From positions 788,631-852,630 of the forward strand of contig CAXXXY010000006.1 of the NCBI GenBank assembly GCA_963667515.2: a DNA stretch of 64,000 bases, written 5' to 3'. A program made the translations under genes and the position numbers. This document shows, in pieces, positions 26,458-34,883 of the stretch. Within the stretch, counting starts at the first letter, position 1; every line of letters begins with the position of its first letter. The notes beneath the pieces were generated by a model. The model was not told the origin of the DNA. It did no database searches and worked only from the letters and a program-made list of their open reading frames with translations. Source of the DNA: VYDC01 sp963667515 (GTDB lineage Bacteria > Chloroflexota > Dehalococcoidia > UBA2979).

Positions 26458-29400
26458 CGGCGCAGCCAGCCCGCGACGGCGGGCGCGATCGCCTCGGCGG
26501 GAAGCTCGCGCCGCTCGCACTCCGGCAGCGCGTCGAGGAAGGCCGCGCCGTAGCTCCGCGTCGCCAGGCGGCCGTCGAGCATCAGGAAGACGCCGCGCTC
26601 CCCCGGCCCGCGGATCAGCCGGCCGAAGCCCTGCCGGAAGCGCAGCACCGCCTGCGGCAGCGCATAGCCCGCGAACGGGTCGTCGTAGCCCTGTGCGCGG
26701 CCGGCGTGCACCGGGTCCGTCGGCACGGGGAACGGCAGCCGCGCCATCGCCAGCAGCTGAAGCGCGTCGCCTCGCACGTCGACGCCCTCCCACAGCGCCG
26801 CTGTGCCCAGCACCAGCGTGCGCGGGCGCTCGCGGAGCTGCCGCAGCAGCTGCGCGGGCGTGCCGTCCACGCCCTGCGCGAGCACGGCGATGCCGCGCGC
26901 CACGAGCGCCGGGCGCAGCGCCGCCCCCGCCGCGCGCAGCGCCGCGTGCGAGGTGAAGAGCGCCAGCGCCCGCCCGCCCGCCGCCTCCGTCGCCTCGGCG
27001 AGCACGCGCCACGCCTGCTCCTCGTACGCGGGCGACTGCGGCTCCGGCATGCCGCGCACCTGCAGCGCCAGCACGGCGCGCCGGTAGTCGAACGGCGAGG
27101 GGATGGCGAGCGTGCGCAGCTCCTCCTGCCACGGCTCTGCGAGGCCCAGTCGCCGCGCCGAGAAGGCGAAGGCGTCGCCGCCGAGCTCCCCGGCCGCATC
27201 GCCCCCCGCGTCGCGCCGTGCCTCGAGCGCGGCGGCGAGCGCGGCCTCGGCGGCGGCGCCGCCGCGGCGGCGGCTCACGCGTGGCGCGGCGACGGGCGCC
27301 GCCAGCGTGGCGCTGGTCGCGACGATCGCCTCGCGCCCATCGTAGAGGTCGCGCGCCAGCGCCTCGCCGACGTCGAGCGGGGCGAGCTGCAGCCGCGCCT
27401 GCCGCGGGCGCGCAGCGCCGGCCTGCTCCGGCGCGGCCACCCAGACGACGGCGCCCGGCTCCTCCGAGAGCGCGGTCCGCGCCAGCGTCTCGCGGCGCTC
27501 GGCGAGCCCCTCGGCCGAGCGCGCGAGCGACAGCCGCAGCGCCTCCTGCTCGGGCAGCGCCCCCGCGGGCAGCGCCTCGACGGCGAGCAGCGCCTCCTCC
27601 AGCCGCCGCGCCACCCCGCCCAGCGCCACGTCGAGGTCGAGCGCCGCCACCTCCACGTCCTCCCACGGCCGCTGGCCGCGGCGCGCGGGGCTGAGCGCCG
27701 CCACCAGCTCGGCGGAGGCCGAGGCGCCGGCGGGCTCGGCGAAGGCCGCGAGGAAGGCCGCCAGCGCCTCGCCCAGCGGCGTGAGCTGCGTCGCGGCGGC
27801 CGCGCAGGCGCGACGCAGCTCGCGCGCCACGCCCTCCAGCGGCGCGCCCGCGGCCAGCGGCGCCTCGCCCGGCGGCCGCACCGCACGCTCCAGCGGCTCC
27901 GCGAGGCCGCCCGCACCACGCGGCTCCAGCAGATCGGCGAGCTCGCTCAGCGCGAGCCGGGCGCCGTACTGCTGCGTCGCCACCTCCTCCAGCCGGTGCG
28001 CCTCGTCGATGACGAGGTGGCGGAACGGCGGCAGCGCCTGCTCCCCCGCCGCCGCCGAGGCCAGCAGCAGCGCGTGGTTCACGACCACGGCGTGCGCGGC
28101 GTGCGCCCGCTGCCGGGCGCGCAGCAGGAAGCAGCTCCCGTCGCGCACATAGGCGCAGCGACGCGAGAGGCAGTCCACGCCCTCGGCGGAGAGCTGCCGC
28201 CACGCGCGCGGCTCGCCGCGGCGCAGGGGGAGCTCCGCGACGTCGCCGCTCTCGCTGTCGGGCAGCCAGCGCGCGACGCGCGCGAGCAGCCGCGCCTCCA
28301 CCGGGTCCAGCGGCGCGTGGGCCGCGCGCGCCTCGGCCCAGCGCTCGTGGCAGAGGTAGTTCGCGCGCCCCTTGAGCACGGCCCAGCGCAGCGGCTCCTC
28401 CGCGTCGGCGCCGTGCCCGTCGTCGCCCGCCGCGTCGCTCTCTGGACCGCCCGAGAGCGCGCCCACCTCGACCGCGCGCTCCACCAGCGCCGCCGCCCGC
28501 GGCAGCTCGCGAGCCGCGAGCTGCTCCTGCAGGTTGAGCGTGTGCGTGGAGATCGCGACCCGTTCGCCCGAGCGGCGCGCGTGCGCCAGCGCGGGGAGCA
28601 GGTACGCCAGCGACTTGCCGGTGCCCGTGCCCGACTCCACCAGCAGCCGCTCCCCACCCTCGAAGGCCGCGCGCACCGCCTCCGCCATCTGCTGCTGGCC
28701 GTCGCGCGGCTGGTAGCCGGGGAGCAGCCCCGGCTCGCGGGCGGCGAGAGCGAAGAGCCGATCGAGCTCGCCCGCGTCGAGCGGCCGCCAGCCCTCCTGC
28801 GGCTCGAGCGGCGACGGGGCGCCGGCGCCGCGCGCGCCCGGCGCTGCGCTGGACGCCACGAGCGCGCTCGCCGCCGCGCCGTCCGCCACGTCGCCGACCG
28901 GCGGCGCGCGCTCCGCGGCGGCCGCCTCCTCGAAGAGGCGCTGCGCCGCCCAGCCACCGCGCGCGGCGAAGTGCGCGAGGTCGAGCAGCAGCGTGCGCGG
29001 CAGCGCCGCGAGGCCGTCGAGCAGCCGCAGGAAGACGTCACGTGTCGCCTCGGCGTCCGCGAGGGCGCGATGCGGCCGCGTGTTCGACACGCCCAGCTCC
29101 TCGGCCAGTGCCGCGAGCGAGAGCCGCGGGTTGGTCGGCAGCAGCACCGCCGCCAGGTGGTGCGTGTCGTGCACCTCGCCCGGCAGCTCCAGCCCCGCCG
29201 CGCGCAGGAACGAGAGGTCGAAGCTCACGCTCTGCCCCACGACGGGCAGGCCGCCGCAGAAGGCGCGCAGCTCCTCCAGCACGCGCGGCGCGGTCGGCGC
29301 GCCCGTCACGTCGGCGTCGCCGATGCCCGTGAGCTCGTGGATCTCGTCGGGGATCGGGCGGCCGGGATCGACGAGGCTCTCGAAGCTCTCGGCGCGGCCG

Positions 29401-29561
29401 GCGCGGTCGAAGCGCGTCGCGCCGACATCGATGATGCGGTCGCTGGCGGGGTCGAAGCCGGTCGTCTCCAGGTCGATCGCGACGAACGCCGCGACGAGGG
29501 CGTCGCCCGCCTCGGCGCCCGTCGGGCGCGGCCCCGCGGCCCTCTCCGGCTGCCGCGCCAC
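26454..29561 (-). CDS. DinG-family ATP-dependent helicase fused to an N-terminal DnaQ-like 3'-5' exonuclease
   Basis: The protein has 1035 residues. Residues ~20-190 form a DEDDh exonuclease: AIDLETTGFD, later VGQSVSFDLSFL and HRALADAEAT. A helicase of the XPD/DinG type follows with Walker A ESGTGTGKS and DEAH box VIDEAHRLEE. Between these are cysteines (CHERW, CLSRRCAY, GSCFLLRAR) that match the Fe-S cluster of DinG/XPD. The C-terminal motor has GTAALWEGVDVRG and QGFGRLIRG. Similar exonuclease-helicase fusions occur in Firmicutes. The GTG at 29561 starts one base after the stop of the PHP gene. The likely role is unwinding and trimming DNA in repair. Confidence 0.92.
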   Translation of the reverse strand: MARQPERAAGPRPTGAEAGDALVAAFVAIDLETTGFDPASDRIIDVGATRFDRAGRAESFESLVDPGRPIPDEIHELTGIGDADVTGAPTAPRVLEELRAFCGGLPVVGQSVSFDLSFLRAAGLELPGEVHDTHHLAAVLLPTNPRLSLAALAEELGVSNTRPHRALADAEATRDVFLRLLDGLAALPRTLLLDLAHFAARGGWAAQRLFEEAAAAERAPPVGDVADGAAASALVASSAAPGARGAGAPSPLEPQEGWRPLDAGELDRLFALAAREPGLLPGYQPRDGQQQMAEAVRAAFEGGERLLVESGTGTGKSLAYLLPALAHARRSGERVAISTHTLNLQEQLAARELPRAAALVERAVEVGALSGGPESDAAGDDGHGADAEEPLRWAVLKGRANYLCHERWAEARAAHAPLDPVEARLLARVARWLPDSESGDVAELPLRRGEPRAWRQLSAEGVDCLSRRCAYVRDGSCFLLRARQRAHAAHAVVVNHALLLASAAAGEQALPPFRHLVIDEAHRLEEVATQQYGARLALSELADLLEPRGAGGLAEPLERAVRPPGEAPLAAGAPLEGVARELRRACAAAATQLTPLGEALAAFLAAFAEPAGASASAELVAALSPARRGQRPWEDVEVAALDLDVALGGVARRLEEALLAVEALPAGALPEQEALRLSLARSAEGLAERRETLARTALSEEPGAVVWVAAPEQAGAARPRQARLQLAPLDVGEALARDLYDGREAIVATSATLAAPVAAPRVSRRRGGAAAEAALAAALEARRDAGGDAAGELGGDAFAFSARRLGLAEPWQEELRTLAIPSPFDYRRAVLALQVRGMPEPQSPAYEEQAWRVLAEATEAAGGRALALFTSHAALRAAGAALRPALVARGIAVLAQGVDGTPAQLLRQLRERPRTLVLGTAALWEGVDVRGDALQLLAMARLPFPVPTDPVHAGRAQGYDDPFAGYALPQAVLRFRQGFGRLIRGPGERGVFLMLDGRLATRSYGAAFLDALPECERRELPAEAIAPAVAGWLRR

Positions 29562-29562
29562 G

Positions 29563-30345
29563 CTAGCTGCTCGCGGCCCCGGCGCCCTGCGCGGCCTCGA
29601 TGCTCCCCGGCCCGAAGCGCACCAGGCGGCCGGCGCTCGTTCGGTGCACCGCGTGGAAGCGCCCGGCGCGCAGCTCGGCCAGCAGCGCATCGACGTCGCC
29701 GACGGGGCGCTCGAAGCCGGTCGCGAAGTAGCCGATGCCGCTGTCGGAGTGCGCGTCGCTGCCGCCGGTGCCGGGCAGCCCCGTGATGGCCGCCACCTCC
29801 GCAGCGAAGTAGTTCTCGCGCGGCGTGTTGCAGGCGTTGGCGACCTCGATCGCGTCGACCGTGCGGAAGACGGGAAGCTCGGCGGCCTGCTCGGGCGTCA
29901 GGTCGAAAGGCTTGCCGCCGGTGCGCATCGCGGTGACCGGGTCAAAGACGTGGCGGAACGGGTGCGCGACGATCAGGAAGCCGCCGACGCGGTCGACGGC
30001 GGCGCGCAGCCGATCGGCGCGGTGTATGCCGCTCTCGTACACCTCGAGCCCGATCGCGAGCATGTGCCCGAGCTCCGTCGACACCTCCATCGCGAAGTTG
30101 GCGAAGAGGCCGGGGTGCTCGGCGCGGTAGTCGGCCTGGCGGTGGCGCTCCCACACCTGGTCGTGCTCGCTGATGTTGACGCCGGTGAGCCCGCCCGCCT
30201 CCGCGAGCGCCGGCAGCTCGGCGGGATCGAGCATCGAATCGGAGGAGGCGCCGCGGCTGTGGATGTGCATGTCGATGACGGCCGCCTCGAAGCCGTCGCG
30301 GAGCGACGACGCGTCGGGAGATCCATCGAGGGAGGCGGCTGCCAC
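29563..30345 (-). CDS. PHP-domain metal-dependent phosphoesterase
   Basis: The protein has 260 residues. The four PHP motifs are present: DMHIHSRGASSDS (D-x-H-x-H), ISEHDQ, IVAHPFRH and a C-terminal GSDAHSDSGIG. These ligands bind a trinuclear metal centre in phosphoesterases of the polymerase/histidinol phosphatase superfamily. A GTG at 30345 is used as start; the frame stays open upstream but that part is Arg/Ala shadow sequence, and no strong ribosome-binding site is visible. The substrate is unknown. Its stop is one base before the dinG start, so the two are probably co-translated. Confidence 0.85.
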   Translation of the reverse strand: MAAASLDGSPDASSLRDGFEAAVIDMHIHSRGASSDSMLDPAELPALAEAGGLTGVNISEHDQVWERHRQADYRAEHPGLFANFAMEVSTELGHMLAIGLEVYESGIHRADRLRAAVDRVGGFLIVAHPFRHVFDPVTAMRTGGKPFDLTPEQAAELPVFRTVDAIEVANACNTPRENYFAAEVAAITGLPGTGGSDAHSDSGIGYFATGFERPVGDVDALLAELRAGRFHAVHRTSAGRLVRFGPGSIEAAQGAGAASS

Positions 30346-30404
30346 GCGTCGAGGATACGGGAACGCGGGGAGCGCGAGCCAGCGCCGCCCGGAGCGGCGG
30401 CGCC

Positions 30405-30830
30405 TCAGCCGGCGGCGGCGAGCAGCGGCAGCGCCCAGCCGAAGGCGAGCGCGGCGATCGCCGCGGTCTGCGCCATCGCCGCCGTGACGCGGCCGCGCGC
30501 CACGGCGGCGAGTCCCAGCAGCGAGCCAACGACGGCGAGCACGGCGAGCGTGAACAGCCGGTTGGGGCTGCCGAGCCCGCCCGCGGGCCGCTCCGACTCG
30601 GCGCGCAGGTACGCCGCGCCCAGCACGAGCCCCGTCGCGGTCCACGCGAGCAGCAGCCCGTTCGCCGCGACCACGCCGAGCAGCGCGGGGGGGAGGCGCG
30701 GCGCGCTGGCTCGGCGCCGCCACGCCGTCGAGCGGGTCAGCGCGCGCAGCGCGACGACGGTGGTCGCGAGGGCCCCGGCCGCGCCCGCGATCAGCCCGCC
30801 GAGCAGGGCGCGGCCGGTCTCGGCGTCCAT
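30405..30830 (-). CDS. Small polytopic membrane protein, unknown function
   Basis: The protein has 141 residues with about four hydrophobic segments: near residues 9-28 (LLGGLIAGAAGALATTVVAL), 48-72, 92-112 and 118-138. There are no charged residues within the segments and no recognised motif. The ATG lies 3 bp after the ispE stop, so it belongs to the rsmA-ispE operon. The function is unknown. Confidence 0.65.
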   Translation of the reverse strand: MDAETGRALLGGLIAGAAGALATTVVALRALTRSTAWRRRASAPRLPPALLGVVAANGLLLAWTATGLVLGAAYLRAESERPAGGLGSPNRLFTLAVLAVVGSLLGLAAVARGRVTAAMAQTAAIAALAFGWALPLLAAAG

Positions 30831-30833
30831 CGC

Positions 30834-31862
30834 TCAGCCCTCGATCGCCGCGTGCGCGGCGGGCCCCGCCGGCTCGGCCGGCGGCTCGGCGGGCGGCGGG
30901 AGCGGACGGCTCGCGAGCGCCTCGGCGCGCCCCAGCGTGCGCGCGGGCAGCACCAGCGCACCGCGCGCCCGGAACGCCTCCACCAGCTCGGCGCGCTTCG
31001 CGCGCTCGTACACCAGCAGGTAGACGGCGGGGCCGGCGCCGCAGAGGTGCAGCGTCGGCGCCCCCGCCGCGCGATAGACGGCGTAGTGCGCGAGCAGCTC
31101 CGCGTCCGAGCGCTCGATCGCCGCCTCGAAGGCGTTGACGAGGTCGCCGGCGGGCGGCGGGGCGCGGCGCCGCATGCGGTGCGCCAGCCGCTGCGAGCGC
31201 GCGCCGTCGCTGAGATCGCGCGGCTCCAGCGCCGCGTAGCGCGCCGCCGTCTTCCCCGGCGGCGCGGGCACCGGCGGCACCAGCAGCAGCATCGAGAGCG
31301 GGCGCAGGTCGGGGAGCGGCGCGACGCGCTCGCCGCGCCCCGTGCAGTGTGCGGGGCCGCCCGCGAGGAAGAACGGCACGTCCGAGCCCAGCGCGGCGCC
31401 GAGCTCCGCCAGCCGCTCCGGCGGCCAGCCGAGCGCCCACAGCTCGTGCAGGCCGCGCAGCACCGCCGCCGCATCGGAGGAGCCGCCGCCCAGCCCGGCG
31501 GCCTGCGGGATGCGTTTCTCTACCTCGACGCGGAGGTCGGGTGGGCGGCCCGCCTCCTCGGCGATCGCGCGCGCAGCGCGGCCCGCCAGCTCGCCCGCCG
31601 CCTCGATCCCCGCGGCGTGCGGCCCGCCCAGGCGCACCTCGAGGCCCGCGCCCGGCGCGCGCGGCCGGAGCCGCACCCGGTCGGCGAGGTCGAGCGTCGT
31701 CATCACCGTGTCGATCTCGTGGTACCCGTCGTCGCGGCGGCGCAGCACCTCCAGCGCGAGGTTCACCTTGGCGGGCGCGACCAGCTCCAGCCCCGCGCCC
31801 ACCTCGATGCGGGCCTCGGCGCCCGGCGCGCTGCCTACCGCGTTGCCTCGTGGGCCCGCCAC
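30834..31862 (-). CDS. ispE: 4-diphosphocytidyl-2-C-methyl-D-erythritol kinase
   Basis: The protein has 342 residues. It is a GHMP kinase with an N-terminal substrate motif APAKVNLALEV, ATP-binding GLGGGSSDAAAVLRGL and a C-terminal motif near CGAGPAVYLLV. It phosphorylates CDP-ME in the non-mevalonate (MEP) isoprenoid pathway, showing that this organism makes isoprenoids by that route. The GTG at 31862 lies one base after the rsmA stop (TGA-G-GTG). The last ~35 residues are a Pro/Ala-rich tail not usual for the family. The rsmA-ispE order is common in bacteria. Confidence 0.93.
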   Translation of the reverse strand: MAGPRGNAVGSAPGAEARIEVGAGLELVAPAKVNLALEVLRRRDDGYHEIDTVMTTLDLADRVRLRPRAPGAGLEVRLGGPHAAGIEAAGELAGRAARAIAEEAGRPPDLRVEVEKRIPQAAGLGGGSSDAAAVLRGLHELWALGWPPERLAELGAALGSDVPFFLAGGPAHCTGRGERVAPLPDLRPLSMLLLVPPVPAPPGKTAARYAALEPRDLSDGARSQRLAHRMRRRAPPPAGDLVNAFEAAIERSDAELLAHYAVYRAAGAPTLHLCGAGPAVYLLVYERAKRAELVEAFRARGALVLPARTLGRAEALASRPLPPPAEPPAEPAGPAAHAAIEG

Positions 31863-31863
31863 C

Positions 31864-32886
31864 TCAGCCCGCCCCCAGCACGCGCGGGTAGCGACCGAGC
31901 AGCACGCGCAGCAGCCGCTCCCAATCGGTGAGCGCGAGGTGCTGCGCGCGCAGCGAGGGCTCGATGCCCGCCTCCGCGAGCGCGACGGCAAGCACGTCGG
32001 CGGGCAGCCCCAGCGCGCCCGGCAGCACGTTGTGCAGCTGCTTGCGCGGCGCCGAGAAGCCCGCGCGCAGCAGCACCACCAGCGCCTCGCCCTCCCCCGG
32101 CGCGAGCGCGAGCGGCGGACGCGCCCAGCGCTCCACGCGCACCAGCGCCGAGTGCACCTTCGGCTGCGGCCAGAACGCCGAGGGCGGCAGCTCGAGCACC
32201 AGCTCCGCCTCGCCGTAGAGCCGCACGAGCAGCGAAAGCAGCGACTCGCGCCGCTCCCCGCCGACGATGCGGCGCCCCAGCTCGCGCTGCACGAGCACGA
32301 CGATGCGCGCGGGCGGCGGCTCCGCCTCCAGCAGCCGCCTGAGCACGGGCTGCGTGATGTAGTAGGGCAGGTTGCCGACCGCGATGTAGGGCGCCGTCGC
32401 GCCCGCCTCGGCGAGCAGCTCGGGCGCCTCGAAGTCGAGCACGTTGGCGGCGAGCACGTCGAGGCGCTCCGACGGCACGCGGCGCCGCGCGAGGTCGGCC
32501 AGCTCCTCGTCGATTTCGACGGCGACGACGCGGCCGCCCGGCCCCACCCGCGCCACCAGCTCGGCGCTGAGCCCGCCCGGCCCCGCGCCCACCTCGAGCA
32601 CGGTGTCGCCGGGCTCGATTCGCGCCGCCTCAGCGATGCGCGCCAGTGCCAGCTCGTCGACGAGGAAGTTCTGCCCCAGCGCCTGCCGCGGCCGCAGCCC
32701 CGCCCGGCGCAGCGTCGCGGGCAGCTCGCCGATCCCGTCGGCGCGCGCGGCACGCCCGCGGGGCGCGCGCTGAGGCGGCGTGGCGGCGCCGCGGTTGCCG
32801 CCGCGTGCGCCCCCACGGGCGCTCGCGATGGCAGCTGCCCCCCGCGAGCGGCGCGCTCCCCCGCCCGTCGCCCGCGCCGGGCTCAT
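31864..32886 (-). CDS. rsmA: 16S rRNA dimethyladenosine transferase RsmA (KsgA)
   Basis: The protein has 340 residues. A ~50-residue Arg/Gly-rich N-terminal extension precedes the family start LRPRQALGQNFLVD. The SAM-binding motif is EVGAGPGGLS and the catalytic motif NLPYYI. The C-terminal helical domain has WPQPKVHSALV and APRKQLHNVL. It dimethylates two adjacent adenines in the 3' hairpin of 16S rRNA. The extended N-terminus could be an artefact if translation starts later, but no better internal start with a clear ribosome-binding site is seen. It is the first protein gene of a six-gene operon, 42 bp downstream of the SRP RNA on the same strand. Confidence 0.95.
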   Translation of the reverse strand: MSPARATGGGARRSRGAAAIASARGGARGGNRGAATPPQRAPRGRAARADGIGELPATLRRAGLRPRQALGQNFLVDELALARIAEAARIEPGDTVLEVGAGPGGLSAELVARVGPGGRVVAVEIDEELADLARRRVPSERLDVLAANVLDFEAPELLAEAGATAPYIAVGNLPYYITQPVLRRLLEAEPPPARIVVLVQRELGRRIVGGERRESLLSLLVRLYGEAELVLELPPSAFWPQPKVHSALVRVERWARPPLALAPGEGEALVVLLRAGFSAPRKQLHNVLPGALGLPADVLAVALAEAGIEPSLRAQHLALTDWERLLRVLLGRYPRVLGAG

Positions 32887-32928
32887 CGCGGCGGCGCGCC
32901 GCCCCTCGCCGGACGGCGATCGGTCAGT

Positions 32929-33195
32929 GGTCGTGCCCCGCCGTCGAATCGAACCACGAGCATCTCCCCGTTCGGCAGCTCAAGCCCGGCGACCCTACGG
33001 CACCCGATGTGACCGGCGTACCGCTGCTTCCTTCCGGACCTGACGGGGTTGGCCGGGCATCGCCGCGCAGGACCAGGCTCTCGACGCCACCTCTCGGGGC
33101 GAGCGGCTCCCGGCATCGACCCTCGGGCGGGCATTCAGCCCCGCTAAAGCGGATTGCGGGTACAGGGCACCGCTAGCTCCCCGCCTAGCACGACC
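32929..33195 (-). ncRNA. ffs: Signal recognition particle RNA, large bacterial type (with Alu domain)
   Basis: On the minus strand the S-domain core CAGGTCCGGAAGGAAGCAGC (33031-33012 region) matches the SRP RNA helix 8 consensus, enclosed by GCCCGGC...GCCGGGC arms (33058 and 32984). Upstream, the 5' part has GGTGCCCTGTACCCGCAATC and GCTTTAGCGGGGCTGAAT, as in Alu domains of the ~270-nt SRP RNAs. The two ends pair: GGTCGTGC at 33195-33188 with GCACGACC at 32936-32929. This gives 267 nt, the size expected of the large form. It is transcribed toward rsmA. Ends are placed from the terminal helix and may be off by a few bases. Confidence 0.9.
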
Positions 33196-33208
33196 GCGCC
33201 GATCGTAG

Positions 33209-33266
33209 GGCAACGCTCCGTTGCATCCAAGGGGGCAGCGTTCCGCTGCACTCGAGGGGCTGCCGC
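33209..33266 (+). repeat. Palindromic repeat, copies R6a and R6b in tandem
   Basis: R6a (33209-33234) has hairpin CAACG-CTC-CGTTG and centre ATCCAAGG. R6b (33233-33266) is canonical with GCAGCG-TTC-CGCTGC, CTCGAG and GGGGCTGCCGC. It lies just upstream of the SRP RNA, between divergent transcription units, and faces R7 across 112 bp. Confidence 0.85.
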
Positions 33267-33378
33267 GCCGCCGGCGTGCCCAACGACGTGTCGCGGGCCC
33301 GGTGTGAGCACGCCGGACGCTTCGAAGCGACGCCGAGGCCGCGGCGGCCCGCCGGGCGGCCCACAGCCGTCTCGTAGG

Positions 33379-33412
33379 CGCGGCAGCCACTAGGATGCAA
33401 CGGAACGTTGCC
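33379..33412 (-). repeat. Palindromic repeat, copy R7
   Basis: On the minus strand it reads hairpin GCAACG-TTC-CGTTGC, then ATCCTAGTGGCTGCCGC. The C-A-A/T-T-G outer pairs are a compensated variant. It is 25 bp upstream of the start of the gene at 33438, so it is not at a gene 3' end. Confidence 0.85.
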
Positions 33413-33437
33413 GTTGCCGGGGGTGGAGGAGGTGGCG

Positions 33438-34883
33438 ATGCGCGTGCTCTCGATCGGTCATCCGCTGCCCAACGCCGCCGTCGACAACCGCTCGATCTTC
33501 GACGCGCCCACCCTCTTCGACTACGAGGCGATCGTCATCGACCCGGCGGCCGTGCAGGAGTCGATCCGCGAGGCCGCGCTGGCGACGGCGCCGCACGCCA
33601 CCTCGGCGGGCGTGCCCGTCGTGAACGGGGAGAGCATCGCTGGCGGGACCGGCCTCGCCGAGCTGCTGCAGCGCCGCCGCGACGAGCTCCAGCGCGCCCT
33701 GGAGCGCGGCGCCGTCGTCGCTGTCTACCTGCACCCGCCCTCGCTCGTCACCGAGGTGGCGGGGATGAGCGGCCTCGATCGCTACTTCCTGCTGCCCGCG
33801 CCCGCGGGGATGGGCTGGGACGCACGCACCGTGCGCGCCGGCGAGGGCCGCTCGGGCGCCGTCGTCGACCACGCGCACCCGTTCGCGGCCGTCGTCGAGG
33901 CGACGCGCAGGCGACTCTCCTACCGCGCCTACCTGGACGACCGCGCGCCCGGCGTCGCCGAGCACGTTCACGCGTTCGTGCGCTCCAGCGGCGGCGCGCC
34001 GATCGGCGCGCAGATCGCGCTGCTGGGCGGGCAGCTCGTCTTCCTGCCGGCGATCGAGGGCGGAGACTCGACGCAGGCGATGCCCGAGGCGCAGGCGATG
34101 GTCGCGGCGATGCGCGAGGCGCTGGGCCGCGTCGACGACGACCGCGTGCCGCGCTGGCTCGCCGCGCAGCCCGTGCCCGGCCTCGAAGAGCGCGAGCTCG
34201 CGCTGGAGGCGGCGCGCTCGGAGCAGGAGCGCGCGCAGAGCGCGCTCGCGGAGGCGGAGGCGGCAGCCCGCGAGCTGAGCGCGCTGCGCGAAGTGCTGTG
34301 GCGCGCCGGCGAGCACGCGCTGCTCCCAGCCGTCGTGCGCTGCGCGGAGCTGCTGGGCTTCGGCGCGCGCGAGGACGGCTCGGGCTGGCTGCTGACGGCC
34401 CCCGAGGGCGAGCTGCTGCTGGAGGCCGAGGCGGCCGACGCCGAGGTGGGGATGGCGCCGCACTACCGGCTGCGCGCGCGCGCCGACCGCCTGCTGGAGG
34501 AGCGGGCGCGCCCCGCTCGCGGCCTCGTCGTGATCTCGGGGCAGCGGATGACGGAGCCCGCGAAGCGCGGCGCGCAGCACGCCGACGCGTTGCGCGTCGC
34601 CGCCGAGTCCGTGGGCTACGCGCTGCTGACCGCGAGCGAGCTCTTCGGCGCCGCGACCGCCGCCCTCGCGGGCGCCGACCCCGACGCCGAGGGCGCGGCC
34701 GACGAGGCGACGCTGGCGAGCTGGCGCGCGCGGCTGCTGGAGACGGACGGCCTCGCCGCGCTCGTCGATCGCGAGCCGGCCGAGAACGGCGCCGACCCCG
34801 CCGCCCCCGCCGCCGACGAGGCGCCGCCGGCGACTCCCGCCGTCGAAGCGGGCGCGCCCGCCGAGGCGGGCGTCGAGGGCTAG
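33438..34883 (+). CDS. Unknown protein with coiled coil and degenerate PD-(D/E)XK-like C-terminal domain
   Basis: The protein has 481 residues. The N-terminal ~220 residues look like an alpha/beta domain (FDYEAIVIDPAAV, later VVAVYLHPP and LVFLPAIEGG). A Glu/Ala-rich coiled coil spans about 240-280. The following ~130 residues have the layout of restriction-endonuclease-like domains (AELLGFGAREDGSGWLLTAP, GELLLEAEA, RGLVVISGQRMTEPAKR, LLTASELFGA), but LEAEA stands where E-x-K would be expected. The last ~50 residues are Ala/Pro/Glu rich. GGAGGAGG seven bases before the ATG gives strong start support. It is not a named family I recognise; a catalytically inactive nucleic-acid-binding role is only a guess. 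It is convergent with fabV, the two stops overlapping by 4 bp. Confidence 0.7.
   Translation: MRVLSIGHPLPNAAVDNRSIFDAPTLFDYEAIVIDPAAVQESIREAALATAPHATSAGVPVVNGESIAGGTGLAELLQRRRDELQRALERGAVVAVYLHPPSLVTEVAGMSGLDRYFLLPAPAGMGWDARTVRAGEGRSGAVVDHAHPFAAVVEATRRRLSYRAYLDDRAPGVAEHVHAFVRSSGGAPIGAQIALLGGQLVFLPAIEGGDSTQAMPEAQAMVAAMREALGRVDDDRVPRWLAAQPVPGLEERELALEAARSEQERAQSALAEAEAAARELSALREVLWRAGEHALLPAVVRCAELLGFGAREDGSGWLLTAPEGELLLEAEAADAEVGMAPHYRLRARADRLLEERARPARGLVVISGQRMTEPAKRGAQHADALRVAAESVGYALLTASELFGAATAALAGADPDAEGAADEATLASWRARLLETDGLAALVDREPAENGADPAAPAADEAPPATPAVEAGAPAEAGVEG

Noticed and set aside
33390..34580. Minus-strand 396-codon frame opposite the gene at 33438.
   Set aside because: Low-complexity Arg/His composition and no motif. 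The plus-strand gene has a strong ribosome-binding site and domain-like structure.
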